Positions 1 through 8,237 of a stretch of DNA of 8,237 nt are shown here, one piece after another. A program made the translations under genes and the position numbers. Positions within the stretch are counted from its first letter, which is position 1. Each line of letters begins with the position of its first letter. The DNA comes from Flaviramulus sp. Lineage in GTDB: Bacteria; Bacteroidota; Bacteroidia; Flavobacteriales; Flavobacteriaceae. The notes beneath the pieces are model-generated. The model searched no databases and was not told the origin of the DNA. It worked only from the letters and a program-made list of their open reading frames with translations. Location: positions 1 to 8,237 of the forward strand of contig JALRJA010000251.1 in assembly GCA_023255235.1 (NCBI GenBank), read 5' to 3'.

Positions 1-1722
<1,722 letters not shown>

Positions 1723-1741
1723 TTATGTGTTTTAGGTTTAT

Positions 1742-4048
1742 CTATACGGCTTGAAGCTGTTTTGTTTTGAGCAATAAAGGTTTATTATTTACAAGAATTT
1801 CAAGATCGCCACCTACTAAAACTTCAAAATTAGTTTGATTTTGAGCAATGTTAACTTTTAAAATGTGGTTTCTAAAATTTATTTTAAAAGAATAGGCTTC
1901 CCATTGTTTTGGAATTTTTGGTGTAAACGATAGTTTATTGTTTACAATACGCATGCCGCCAAAACCTTCAACAATACTCATCCAAGTTCCTGCCATAGAT
2001 GTAATATGAAGTCCTTCATGCACTTCTTTGTTATAATCATCTAGATCTAAACGTGATGTGCGTAAGTAAAACTGATAGGCTTGTTCCATTCGGTTTAATT
2101 TAGCCGCTTGAATACTATGAATGCAAGGAGATAAAGAGCTTTCATGAACGGTGAAAGGCTCGTAAAAATCAAAATGGCGTTCTAATTCTTTTGTGGTAAA
2201 ATGGTCTTCAAACAAGTAAAATCCTTGTAAAACATCGGCTTGTTTAATGTATGGCGAACGCAATATTCTATCCCAACTCCATTTTTGATTAATTGGTCGG
2301 TGTGTTTTATCTAAATTTGCCACAGTATGTAATTCTTTATCTAAAAAACCATCTTGCTGAAGATAAATGCGGTATTTATCTGAATATGGAAAAAACATAT
2401 TTTTGGCAACTAGTTTCCACGCATCCAATTCATCTTTAAAGAGTGAAACTTTAGCTATTATTCTGCTATAATCTTGCGGAAATTGCGTTGCTACTTTTTC
2501 AATATTTTGTAGTGTGTAATTTATGCACCACTGTGCCAAATAGTTTGTGTACCAGTTGTTATTTACGTTATTTTCATATTCATTTGGACCCGTAACGCCT
2601 AAAATAACATACTTGTTTTTATGACTTGAAAAACTAGCACGTTGATGCCAAAAACGAGCAATTGCTATAAGAACTTCTAATCCTTTTTCAGGTATATAAC
2701 TATAATCTCCCGTAAACCTGTGGTAATTATAAATAGCAAAGGCAATAGCACCATTTCTGTGTATTTCTTCAAAAGTAATTTCCCATTCGTTATGACATTC
2801 TTCGCCATTCATAGTAACCATAGGATATAAAGCGGCACCGTTTGAAAAGCCTAATTTTTCAGCATTTTCAATAGCTTTTTCTAAATGATTATATCGGTAT
2901 TCTAACAGGTTTCTAGCTACTTGTTGGTCTTTGGTTACCATATAGAAAGGAATGCAATAGGCTTCTGTATCCCAATAGGTGCTTCCGCCATATTTTTCGC
3001 CTGTAAACCCTTTTGGTCCTATATTTAGCCTAGAGTCTTTCCCTAAGTATGTTTGGTTTAGTTGAAAAATATTAAACCGAATACCTTGTTGTGCTTTTAT
3101 GTCTCCAGAAATGGTTATATCGGCCATTTCCCAAATATTTGCCCAAGCTTGTTTTTGGTTTTCTAATAATGAATGGAATCCTATTTTTTTTGCTTTTTCT
3201 AAAATAGCCTTTGAAACAGCAACTAATTTGTTTTTTTTATAATTTCTATCTGCTGTATAACCCGCTAATTTTTGAATGGTATAGGTTTGCCCTTTTTCAA
3301 CGAGATACTTATATTTTAAGGAAATATAATTTGCTTTTGTATTAACTGTTGGGTTTATAAATACTCTTTTATTATTAAGAAAAAGTATAGACTCCATAAA
3401 GGTGCAAACATGAAAATTAGATTTCATGGTTTTTGCCTCAATAAAAGCTTGAGCGTTTTCATGAGATACTTTTAACGTGTTCCAAAAAATATCATCCCAA
3501 TTGGTGTCTTCGTTTGTAATACCACTATCTAAATAAGGTAAAAACTCAATAGTAGCATCATTATTTATAGGAGTTATACTATATTCTATGGCTCCAAGTT
3601 CTTCAATATCTAAGCTTAAAAAACGTTTTGTTATAACCTCTACAGTTGTATTATTTTGAAGGGTTGCTGTAAAACTTCTAGCTAGCCAACCTTCTTTCAT
3701 ATTTAGTTCTCTTTTAAAATTAGCTACCGTTTTACAGGTAAATAAATCTAAAGATTCACCATTTATACAAACGTTAATTCCAATCCAATTGGGTGCATTT
3801 AATACTTTAGCAAAATACTTTGGGTAGCCATTTTTCCACCAGCCTACACGTGTTTTATCTGGATAATAAATACCGGCAATATAGCTTCCTTGAAAAGTGG
3901 CTCCAGAATAAGCTTCTTCAAAATTTGCACGCTGTCCCATAGCACCATTACCTATACTAAATAGGCTTTCTGAAGATTTTACTCTATTTGCATCAAAGCC
4001 TTCTTCTATGATAGACCAACTGTTTGGTTTTATATAATCTTGATTCAT
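1742..4048 (-). CDS. GH65 family phosphorylase, probably maltose phosphorylase
   Basis: Cytoplasmic inverting phosphorylase that splits maltose with phosphate into glucose and beta-glucose 1-phosphate. The 768 residues match the family's usual length. The N-terminal beta-sandwich covers about 1-275, followed by a linker and the (alpha/alpha)6 barrel from about 320 to 690, then a short beta C-terminal domain. Visible motifs are GGSTYWDTEAY (354-364), VTGPNEYENN (485-494) with E490 as the likely general acid (E487 in Lactobacillus brevis maltose phosphorylase), KQAD (602-605) and HESSLSPCIHS (635-645) in the phosphate-binding region. The loop HNEWEITFE (419-427) matches, as I recall it, the acceptor loop that sets maltose rather than trehalose or kojibiose specificity. 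No signal peptide is present. The neighbouring beta-phosphoglucomutase uses exactly the product of this reaction. Kojibiose, nigerose or trehalose specificity cannot be excluded. The start is 20 nt after the pgmB stop, with an A-rich upstream stretch and no Shine-Dalgarno. Confidence 0.93.
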   Translation of the reverse strand: MNQDYIKPNSWSIIEEGFDANRVKSSESLFSIGNGAMGQRANFEEAYSGATFQGSYIAGIYYPDKTRVGWWKNGYPKYFAKVLNAPNWIGINVCINGESLDLFTCKTVANFKRELNMKEGWLARSFTATLQNNTTVEVITKRFLSLDIEELGAIEYSITPINNDATIEFLPYLDSGITNEDTNWDDIFWNTLKVSHENAQAFIEAKTMKSNFHVCTFMESILFLNNKRVFINPTVNTKANYISLKYKYLVEKGQTYTIQKLAGYTADRNYKKNKLVAVSKAILEKAKKIGFHSLLENQKQAWANIWEMADITISGDIKAQQGIRFNIFQLNQTYLGKDSRLNIGPKGFTGEKYGGSTYWDTEAYCIPFYMVTKDQQVARNLLEYRYNHLEKAIENAEKLGFSNGAALYPMVTMNGEECHNEWEITFEEIHRNGAIAFAIYNYHRFTGDYSYIPEKGLEVLIAIARFWHQRASFSSHKNKYVILGVTGPNEYENNVNNNWYTNYLAQWCINYTLQNIEKVATQFPQDYSRIIAKVSLFKDELDAWKLVAKNMFFPYSDKYRIYLQQDGFLDKELHTVANLDKTHRPINQKWSWDRILRSPYIKQADVLQGFYLFEDHFTTKELERHFDFYEPFTVHESSLSPCIHSIQAAKLNRMEQAYQFYLRTSRLDLDDYNKEVHEGLHITSMAGTWMSIVEGFGGMRIVNNKLSFTPKIPKQWEAYSFKINFRNHILKVNIAQNQTNFEVLVGGDLEILVNNKPLLLKTKQLQAV

Positions 4049-4068
4049 TTTTTACTAATTATTTTTTC

Positions 4069-4719
4069 TTAAAGAAGTTTTTCAAAGAAATTTTCTGGTA
4101 CTTCTGTTAGGTTATTAAAATTGTAATTGGCTTTATTGAGTATTTTTTTATTGCCAATTCCAACTGAAATCATATTTATTTTATTAGCTGCTTCTATACC
4201 AGCTATGGCATCTTCAAAAACAACACAGTTTTTAGGAGGCAACTCAAGTATTTTTGATCCTATTAAAAACACCTCAGGATCTGGTTTAGCTTTACTTACA
4301 CTATTACCATCAACTATACCTGAAAACCTATCAAACAAACCCACTTGTTTTAAAATAAGGGGTGCGTTTTTACTGGCAGAACCTAAAACGTATTGTATGT
4401 TTAAGTTATCTAAAGTATCTAATATTGTTTTTGCTCCAGGAAGAATTTCCTCAGGTCCCATTTTGGTTATGTAATTTAGATAGTCTTTGTTTTTGCTTTC
4501 TAGATAGGCTTGTTTTTTACCTTCAGACAAATGAACCTTTCCAATATTTAATAAAATATCTAATGAGCGAACACGACTAACGCCTTTTAGTAACTCATTA
4601 TGGTTTTCTGTAAACTCAAAACCCAATTCTTTGGCAAGCTCTTTCCATGCTAAATAGTGATACTTAGCTGTATCAACAATAACACCATCTAAATCAAATA
4701 TGACTCCTATTTTATTCAT
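4069..4719 (-). CDS. pgmB: beta-phosphoglucomutase (HAD superfamily)
   Basis: Converts beta-glucose 1-phosphate to glucose 6-phosphate in the cytoplasm through a beta-glucose 1,6-bisphosphate intermediate, linking phosphorolysis of maltose to glycolysis. The 216 residues are the normal length. HAD motif I is FDLDGVIVDT (8-17), with D9 as the phosphorylated nucleophile and D11 as the acid/base. The cap region includes GVSRVRSL (46-53) with R49. Motif II is GSASKN (113-118, S114), motif III is K145 in KAKPDPEVF, and motif IV is FEDAIAGIEAA (168-178) with E169 and D170 for magnesium. These follow the Lactococcus lactis enzyme almost residue for residue. It starts 3 nt after the transporter stop and ends 20 nt before the GH65 gene, so tight co-transcription is expected. 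Pairing with GH65 separates it from general sugar phosphatases of the same superfamily. Confidence 0.95.
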   Translation of the reverse strand: MNKIGVIFDLDGVIVDTAKYHYLAWKELAKELGFEFTENHNELLKGVSRVRSLDILLNIGKVHLSEGKKQAYLESKNKDYLNYITKMGPEEILPGAKTILDTLDNLNIQYVLGSASKNAPLILKQVGLFDRFSGIVDGNSVSKAKPDPEVFLIGSKILELPPKNCVVFEDAIAGIEAANKINMISVGIGNKKILNKANYNFNNLTEVPENFFEKLL

Positions 4720-4722
4720 TTT

Positions 4723-6084
4723 TTATTGTGAAACTATATCATCAACATCATTAACTTTAAAAACTAATACTGCTGCAATTAAAAAACTAATACCACTCAT
4801 TATTAAAGCATATATGGCATGATTGGCATAAACATATTTTACTAGTGGTCCTCCAATTAGGGCATTAATGATTTGTGGTATTACTATAAAAAAGTTGAAA
4901 ATACCCATATAAACCCCCATTTTTTTAGGTGCTATTGAACCTGCTAAAATGGCATAGGGCATAGCCAAAATACTTGCCCAAGCAATACCAACACCTATCA
5001 TAGATAGAATAAGCCAGTTTTTATCTGGTATGATATAAATAGAAAGTAAGCCAATACCACCTATTATTAACGATATGGCGTATGTTTTTTTTCTTCCTAT
5101 TTTTTTTGCAATGTATGGCAAGGCAAAAGCATAAAAGGCAGATACTAAGTTGTAAACGCCAAATAGAACACCCGTCCAATCACCAGCGTTTTGATAATTA
5201 GAACTACTGCTATCTGTATAGGGTAAACCATAAACATGTTGGGCAATAGCTGGTGTTGCAAATACCCACATGCCAAAAAGCCCGAACCATGAAAAGAATT
5301 GAACCCAGCTTAGCTGCCTCATGGTTTCAGGCATTTTTTTAAAGTCTTCAAAAATATCTAGTAGGCTAGATTTTTCTTTTTCACCATCATTAATTATGGT
5401 TTGAGAATAATTGTTATCGTCTTGAAAACTTGCTAATTGGTCTGGAGTATATTCTTTGGTTGTTAATACGGTTACTAAAATAGAAGCAACTAAAATTATG
5501 GCACCTATAATAAAAGATAAAATTAAATTAGCAGGAACAATACCTTGAGATGTTTCATTAGAAATACCAAACCAATTTGTTAAAGCATAGGGTAGCCAAG
5601 AACCAACAACGGCACCAAAACCAATGAGTGCAGTTTGAACGCTAAAGCCTAGTGTGCGTTGGTCTGTTCTTAAATTATCACCAACCAAGGCACGAAATGG
5701 TTCCATGGCAATATTAAATGATGCATCCATTATCATTAACATACCAGCACCAACCCAAAGGGCTGGAAGGAATGCTATAAATAAGTCTGCTTGAGGCATT
5801 AATATTAACCCAACCGATGCCAGAATAGCACCAATTAGAAAATACGGTTTTCTTCTACCAAATCGCCCCCAAGTGTTATCGCTATAATAACCAATAATTG
5901 GTTGAACAAGTAAACCCATTAAGGGTGCAATTATCCAAAACCATGAAAGTTCATGTACATCGGCTCCAAAAATTTGAAGTATTCTGCTTGCATTAGCATT
6001 TTGTAGGGCAAAACCCATTTGGATTCCTAGAAATCCAAAACTCATGTTCCAAATTTCCCAGAAACTTAATTTACGCTTTTCCAT
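4723..6084 (-). CDS. MFS sugar transporter, SLC45/GPH-like, probable maltose importer
   Basis: Inner-membrane carrier expected to take maltose or short maltodextrins from periplasm to cytoplasm, probably with a proton or other cation. The 453 residues contain about twelve hydrophobic segments (roughly 11-30, 46-66, 81-97, 101-120, 147-167, 184-208, 260-281, 303-327, 336-352, 356-378, 391-412, 421-442), split by a hydrophilic loop at 209-259. The loop between segments 2 and 3 has GYYSDNTWGRFGRRKPY (65-81), the form of MFS motif A found in sucrose/maltose carriers of the SLC45 type, and PFRALVGDNL (129-138) is also typical of that group. The short motif IGRKK (329-333) is the second-half counterpart. 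It is first in the run that continues with pgmB, GH65 and GH97, which makes maltose the likely cargo; substrate is inferred from context. The 194 nt upstream are the probable control region. The start has no Shine-Dalgarno. Confidence 0.9.
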   Translation of the reverse strand: MEKRKLSFWEIWNMSFGFLGIQMGFALQNANASRILQIFGADVHELSWFWIIAPLMGLLVQPIIGYYSDNTWGRFGRRKPYFLIGAILASVGLILMPQADLFIAFLPALWVGAGMLMIMDASFNIAMEPFRALVGDNLRTDQRTLGFSVQTALIGFGAVVGSWLPYALTNWFGISNETSQGIVPANLILSFIIGAIILVASILVTVLTTKEYTPDQLASFQDDNNYSQTIINDGEKEKSSLLDIFEDFKKMPETMRQLSWVQFFSWFGLFGMWVFATPAIAQHVYGLPYTDSSSSNYQNAGDWTGVLFGVYNLVSAFYAFALPYIAKKIGRKKTYAISLIIGGIGLLSIYIIPDKNWLILSMIGVGIAWASILAMPYAILAGSIAPKKMGVYMGIFNFFIVIPQIINALIGGPLVKYVYANHAIYALIMSGISFLIAAVLVFKVNDVDDIVSQ

Positions 6085-6109
6085 TAAATAGTATATTAAA
6101 TGAATACTA

Positions 6110-6195
6110 TTGATAAGCGATTATACATCAAAACAATACAATGATACTAAATATTCTATTGATATATAAATATTCTATATGATATAGCTTATCAA
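6110..6195. repeat. 9-bp inverted repeat with wide spacing ahead of the transporter gene
   Basis: TTGATAAGC at 6110-6118 pairs exactly with GCTTATCAA at 6187-6195. The arms enclose 68 nt that include the tandem repeat. In RNA from the minus strand this could close a large weak stem-loop; on DNA it could be two half-sites or two separate binding sites for a looping regulator. In such AT-rich sequence a chance match is possible. Confidence 0.45.
6148..6186. repeat. Two adjacent copies of a 19-20-bp direct repeat
   Basis: TAAATATTCTATTGATATA (6148-6166) is followed directly by TAAATATTCTATATGATATA (6167-6186); they differ by one inserted base, and the first 12 bases are identical. The 9-mer CTATTGATA in the first copy recurs at 6107-6115, and AATGATA at 6140-6146 looks like a further partial copy. 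The 19-bp period is near two helical turns, which fits a repeated protein-binding site ahead of the transporter operon, but polymerase slippage could also explain it. Confidence 0.6.
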
Positions 6196-6205
6196 AACTT
6201 ATTTG

Positions 6206-6224
6206 TTGAGAAGTGAAAATATAA
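6206..6224 (+). repeat. 19-bp repeat, copy A (exact match to 7635-7653)
   Basis: TTGAGAAGTGAAAATATAA here is identical to the sequence at 7635-7653, in the same orientation. ATTTG stands just before this copy (6201-6205), and ATTTGGT just before the other. Here the repeat points against the direction of the transporter operon; at the other site it points with susC. It has no clear dyad symmetry. A shared regulatory site, or a copied promoter fragment, is the likely meaning. Confidence 0.65.
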
Positions 6225-6239
6225 GTCTTGATTAAAGTT

Positions 6240-6247
6240 CAAATATA
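6240..6247 (-). promoter_or_regulatory. Candidate -7 box for the transporter-pgmB-GH65-GH97 operon
   Basis: On the minus strand 6247-6240 reads TATATTTG, a full match to the Bacteroidota -7 consensus TAnnTTTG. No good -33 TTG element is visible about 20 nt upstream. If used, transcription would begin near 6233 and give a leader of about 150 nt that carries copy A of the 19-bp repeat and the tandem repeat. The match may be chance in AT-rich DNA. Confidence 0.35.
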
Positions 6248-6278
6248 TAAAAGATTTTAATTTTTCCTAATAAAAAAA

Positions 6279-7349
6279 TTATTTAGTTGATTCTCTCTCT
6301 ATAATTTTCGTTTCAATAACAACCTTTATGTAGTCTGTTTCCAACTCATCATCTGAACTAAATTTGTCATAGGCTGTATTGCTAGCTTCTAGCCTGTCTA
6401 TTAATAAATTAGCCGATTGTTCGCCTATTTTTTGCCCATGTTGACTAACTGTTGTGAGACTTGGAGAGGCGTGTTTTGATAAAACCCCATCTGTAAACCC
6501 AATTACTTGAATATCATCAGGAATTTTATAACCTAATTTTTTGGCTACTTTCATGGCGGTTACCGCATATAGCTCGTTTACTGCAAAAACACCGTCTATA
6601 GTGTTTATTTTAAAAAACTGTTCCATTTCTAGTTCTAAATCATCTAAGTGATTTTCAACATCCAAGCGGTCGTCAATTTTCAATATTAAATTTGAATTGG
6701 CTTCTATTTTATTTTGCTCTAAGGCTTCAATATAGCCTTGTGTTCGCAGCCTGCCTACGCTTACATAATCCATAGTGGTTATGAGTGCAATATTTTTACA
6801 GCCTTTTTCTATTAGTTTATTGACTGCCTTTACAGAGCCATTTAGATCATCAACAATTACCTTATCACAATCAACTTCATTTACCACTCTATCAAACATA
6901 ACAATAGGCATACCTTGATTTATCGTTGCATTAAAATGATGATAATCTTGTTTAAGTAAGGTTTCTTTAGAAATAGATAAAATAAACCCATCAATACTAC
7001 CATTGGCAAGCATTTCCATATTTATAATTTCTTTGGTGAATGACTCATTTGATAGCCCAACAATAACATTATAACCGCGTCTATTGGCAACCAATTCTAT
7101 ACCTCGTATAACTGTTGAAAAAAAATGGTGTACAATTTCTGGAATTAAAATACCTATGGTTTTAGTTTTTCTATTTTTTAAACTAAGTGCAATATTATTG
7201 GGCTTATAATTGTAAAGTTTAGCAAATGCTTGAATTTTTTTTGTAGTGTCTTCACTAATTTCTTTACTACCACTTAATGCTTTTGAAACGGTAGAAACAG
7301 ATACATCCAATTCTTGTGCTATTTCTTTTAAAGTTATTTTTCTTTTCAT
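6279..7349 (-). CDS. LacI-family transcriptional regulator
   Basis: Cytoplasmic DNA-binding regulator that probably senses a maltodextrin-derived sugar or sugar phosphate and controls the adjoining transport and breakdown genes. The 356 residues are a normal LacI length. The helix-turn-helix spans about 6-26 (TLKEIAQELDVSVSTVSKAL); the contact positions equivalent to LacI Y17, Q18 and R22 are V18, S19 and K23. The hinge helix is at about 50-60, with L57 matching the Leu56 that wedges into the operator's central base step. The periplasmic-binding-protein-like sensor domain follows from IGILIPEIVHHFFSTVIRGIE-type sequence at 65-85, through MFDR (151-154) and IGFTDG (283-288), to the end. It lies between the operon and divergent susC, so control of both is inferred. 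The classical Bacteroides locus uses membrane-bound SusR instead. Activator or repressor action cannot be decided from sequence. Confidence 0.93.
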   Translation of the reverse strand: MKRKITLKEIAQELDVSVSTVSKALSGSKEISEDTTKKIQAFAKLYNYKPNNIALSLKNRKTKTIGILIPEIVHHFFSTVIRGIELVANRRGYNVIVGLSNESFTKEIINMEMLANGSIDGFILSISKETLLKQDYHHFNATINQGMPIVMFDRVVNEVDCDKVIVDDLNGSVKAVNKLIEKGCKNIALITTMDYVSVGRLRTQGYIEALEQNKIEANSNLILKIDDRLDVENHLDDLELEMEQFFKINTIDGVFAVNELYAVTAMKVAKKLGYKIPDDIQVIGFTDGVLSKHASPSLTTVSQHGQKIGEQSANLLIDRLEASNTAYDKFSSDDELETDYIKVVIETKIIERESTK

Positions 7350-7374
7350 CTGTTTAATTTTTTTAAAAAACTAG

Positions 7375-7389
7375 AAAATCTGAGATTTT
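7375..7389. promoter_or_regulatory. 15-nt palindrome in the regulator's leader
   Basis: AAAATCTGAGATTTT is a perfect inverted repeat of 7 bp around one central base, 25 nt upstream of the regulator's start. It could be a site for self-regulation or a short hairpin in the leader RNA. It does not resemble the CG-centred palindrome at 7565-7578, so a LacI-type dimer may not be its binder. Confidence 0.35.
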
Positions 7390-7482
7390 ATGGTTAAAAT
7401 ATTAGGCGTTTATATAAATTATAGCGTTTAGGGAATTTTAAAAATAAGCACATTAAAATGCATATTTACACAACTTAAAATA

Positions 7483-7490
7483 CAAAGTTA
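7483..7490 (-). promoter_or_regulatory. Candidate -7 box for the LacI-family regulator
   Basis: The minus strand reads TAACTTTG from 7490 to 7483, a full TAnnTTTG match. No convincing -33 element is seen. A start near 7477 would give a leader of about 128 nt that includes the 15-nt palindrome. Confidence 0.35.
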
Positions 7491-7556
7491 AAGCAAACAA
7501 ATAATATTTACTATTCATTACGGTTTTATTAGTATTTTGCTATATAATTAAAAAGT

Positions 7557-7578
7557 TGTTAACACGAAAACGTTTTCG
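7557..7578. promoter_or_regulatory. Probable LacI-family operator upstream of susC
   Basis: CGAAAACGTTTTCG at 7565-7578 is a perfect 14-bp palindrome with a central CG, the usual form of LacI-family operators, in which hinge-helix leucines wedge into the central step. It is directly preceded by a second palindrome, TGTTAACA (7557-7564). It lies about 47 nt upstream of the susC -7 box, so it would sit upstream of the -33 region; this placement suits activation or DNA looping more than direct blocking of that promoter. The adjoining regulator gene (6279-7349) is the natural binder; this is inferred. Confidence 0.7.
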
Positions 7579-7624
7579 CTGAGAATTTCGTAATTTAAAA
7601 TTATTTCTTAACATTTTCTTTACA

Positions 7625-7632
7625 TAAATTTG
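7625..7632 (+). promoter_or_regulatory. Candidate susC promoter -7 box
   Basis: TAAATTTG matches the Bacteroidota -7 consensus TAnnTTTG. The -33 region near 7603-7606 has only a T-run (ATTTC) in place of TTTG, so the promoter looks weak without help, which would suit activation. A start near 7638 would give a leader of about 50 nt and place copy B of the 19-bp repeat at the very start of the transcript. Confidence 0.5.
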
Positions 7633-7634
7633 GT

Positions 7635-7653
7635 TTGAGAAGTGAAAATATAA
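7635..7653 (+). repeat. 19-bp repeat, copy B (exact match to 6206-6224)
   Basis: TTGAGAAGTGAAAATATAA begins 2 nt after the candidate susC -7 box, so it would overlap the transcription start and early leader. The identical copy A lies next to the candidate promoter of the transporter operon, 1429 nt away. Conservation in both leaders points to shared control of the two arms of the locus. Confidence 0.65.
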
Positions 7654-7687
7654 ACAGTAAAAATCATTTATTAATCAACTAAATTTT

Positions 7688-8237
7688 ATGAAAAAAGTTA
7701 TAAAAGGCTTATTGTTTTTTCTGTTTTTTGTACCCTTAATAGCATTAGGTCAAAAAACACTTAAAGGAACAGTAACAGAACAATCAACTTCCATTCCGCT
7801 TCCTGGTGTAAATGTTTTTGTTAAGAATTCAACAACAGGAACCGCTACAGATTTTGATGGTAATTATGAAATTCAAGCTAACAACGGCGACGTTATTGTA
7901 TTCTCTTATGTTGGTTATCAAGTTATTGAAATTAATTACACTGGGCAACAAGAATTAAATGTAGCACTTGTAGAAGATGCTGCTCAATTAGATGAAATAG
8001 TAGTTATTGGATATGGTACCGTTAAAAAAGAAGATTTAACAGGTTCTGTAGATGTTATTAGCTCTGATGATTTTAACAGAGGTGCCATTGTATCTCCAGA
8101 CCAATTACTTCAAGGTAAAGCGGCTGGTGTTAGAATTACTAGTGCTGGAGGTCAACCAGATGCTGCACCTAATATTAGAATTAGAGGAGGAACCTCTTTA
8201 ACAGCAAATAGTGCACCACTAATAGTAATAGATGGTG
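7688..8237 (+). CDS. susC: SusC-type TonB-dependent outer-membrane receptor (3' end outside window)
   Basis: Outer-membrane beta-barrel transporter that, with a SusD-type lipoprotein lid, imports oligosaccharides using TonB energy; here probably maltodextrins. Only the first 183 codons of a protein usually near 1000 residues are present. Residues 1-21 (MKKVIKGLLFFLFFVPLIALG) are a signal peptide. Residues 24-95 form the carboxypeptidase-regulatory-like beta domain typical of SusC proteins (LKGTVTEQSTSIPLPGVNV, then GTATDFDGNYEI and FSYVGYQ). The signature DEIVVIGYGTVKKEDLTGSV spans 102-121, and the plug domain follows with LLQGKAAGVRI (140-150), NIRIRGGTSL (162-171) and PLIVIDG (177-183). The start was chosen because the signal peptide follows at once; it has an A/T-rich upstream stretch and no Shine-Dalgarno. 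The gene is divergent from the regulator, with the CG-centred palindrome between them. Cargo is inferred from neighbours only. Confidence 0.96.
   Translation, partial: MKKVIKGLLFFLFFVPLIALGQKTLKGTVTEQSTSIPLPGVNVFVKNSTTGTATDFDGNYEIQANNGDVIVFSYVGYQVIEINYTGQQELNVALVEDAAQLDEIVVIGYGTVKKEDLTGSVDVISSDDFNRGAIVSPDQLLQGKAAGVRITSAGGQPDAAPNIRIRGGTSLTANSAPLIVIDG

Larger units (their letters stand above)
6085..6278. other. 194-nt intergenic region, leader of the transporter operon
   Basis: Very AT-rich stretch between the regulator's stop codon and the transporter's start. No credible gene is seen on either strand. It contains a candidate minus-strand promoter box, one copy of the 19-bp repeat, a 9-bp inverted repeat with 68-nt spacing and a tandem repeat of about 19 bp, each listed separately. 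No clear hairpin followed by a U-run was found after the regulator, so read-through from the regulator into the operon remains possible. Confidence 0.7.
7350..7687. other. 338-nt divergent regulatory region between regulator and susC
   Basis: No credible gene is visible on either strand. From left to right it holds a 15-nt palindrome in the regulator's leader, a spaced direct repeat GCGTTTA (7406-7412 and 7424-7430, 18-nt period), a candidate minus-strand promoter box, adjacent TGTTAACA and CGAAAACGTTTTCG palindromes, a plus-strand promoter box and copy B of the 19-bp repeat. Confidence 0.75.

Noticed and set aside
1742..4048. Trehalose or kojibiose phosphorylase as the primary call for GH65
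   Set aside because: The HNEWEITFE loop and the maltodextrin context favour maltose, though assays would be needed to exclude the others.
4127..4580. Two overlapping plus-strand open frames (4127-4474 and 4362-4580)
   Set aside because: They are antisense to pgmB, which has all HAD motifs; no independent sign of coding.
6225..6278. Intrinsic terminator after the regulator gene
   Set aside because: There are A- and T-runs but no stable GC-containing stem next to a T-run on the minus strand.
7390..7431. 13-codon plus-strand frame in the divergent region
   Set aside because: Too short, no recognisable upstream signal, and the A/T-rich region gives such frames by chance.
7541..7548. TATATAAT as a sigma-70-type -10 box for susC
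   Set aside because: Bacteroidota promoters normally follow TAnnTTTG, and TATA-like strings are common by chance here.

Overview
The window looks like part of an alpha-glucan (maltodextrin) utilisation locus from a member of the Bacteroidota, most likely a marine or environmental Flavobacteriia. The grounds are the AT-rich sequence, a SusC-type TonB-dependent receptor with the family's DEIVVIGYGTVKKEDLTG signature, a GH97 glucosidase of the SusB type, start codons without Shine-Dalgarno sequences but with A/T-rich upstream bases, and candidate promoters of the Bacteroidota form TAnnTTTG. The species cannot be named from the sequence alone.

Layout. On the minus strand, reading right to left, are a LacI-family regulator (7349-6279), a 194-nt gap rich in repeats, and a tight four-gene run: an MFS sugar transporter (6084-4723), beta-phosphoglucomutase (4719-4069), a GH65 maltose-phosphorylase-like enzyme (4048-1742) and a secreted GH97 alpha-glucosidase that runs off the left edge (1710-1). 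Gaps inside the run are 3, 20 and 31 nt, so it reads as one operon. On the plus strand a susC-like gene starts at 7688 and runs off the right edge; a susD and further genes probably follow. The 338-nt divergent region between the regulator and susC holds a perfect 14-bp palindrome with a central CG, typical of LacI-family operators.

How the genes fit together. SusC (with its unseen SusD partner) would bring maltodextrins across the outer membrane. GH97 would release glucose in the periplasm, and the MFS carrier would bring maltose into the cytoplasm. There GH65 would phosphorolyse maltose to glucose and beta-glucose 1-phosphate, and beta-phosphoglucomutase would convert the latter to glucose 6-phosphate. 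The LacI-type protein probably senses a sugar and controls both arms.

The protein-coding content is a known type of locus and I see no new enzyme system in it. The least explained signals are non-coding: a 19-bp sequence repeated exactly in both intergenic regions, a tandem repeat and a long-spaced inverted repeat ahead of the transporter operon, and palindromes flanking the regulator's promoter region.
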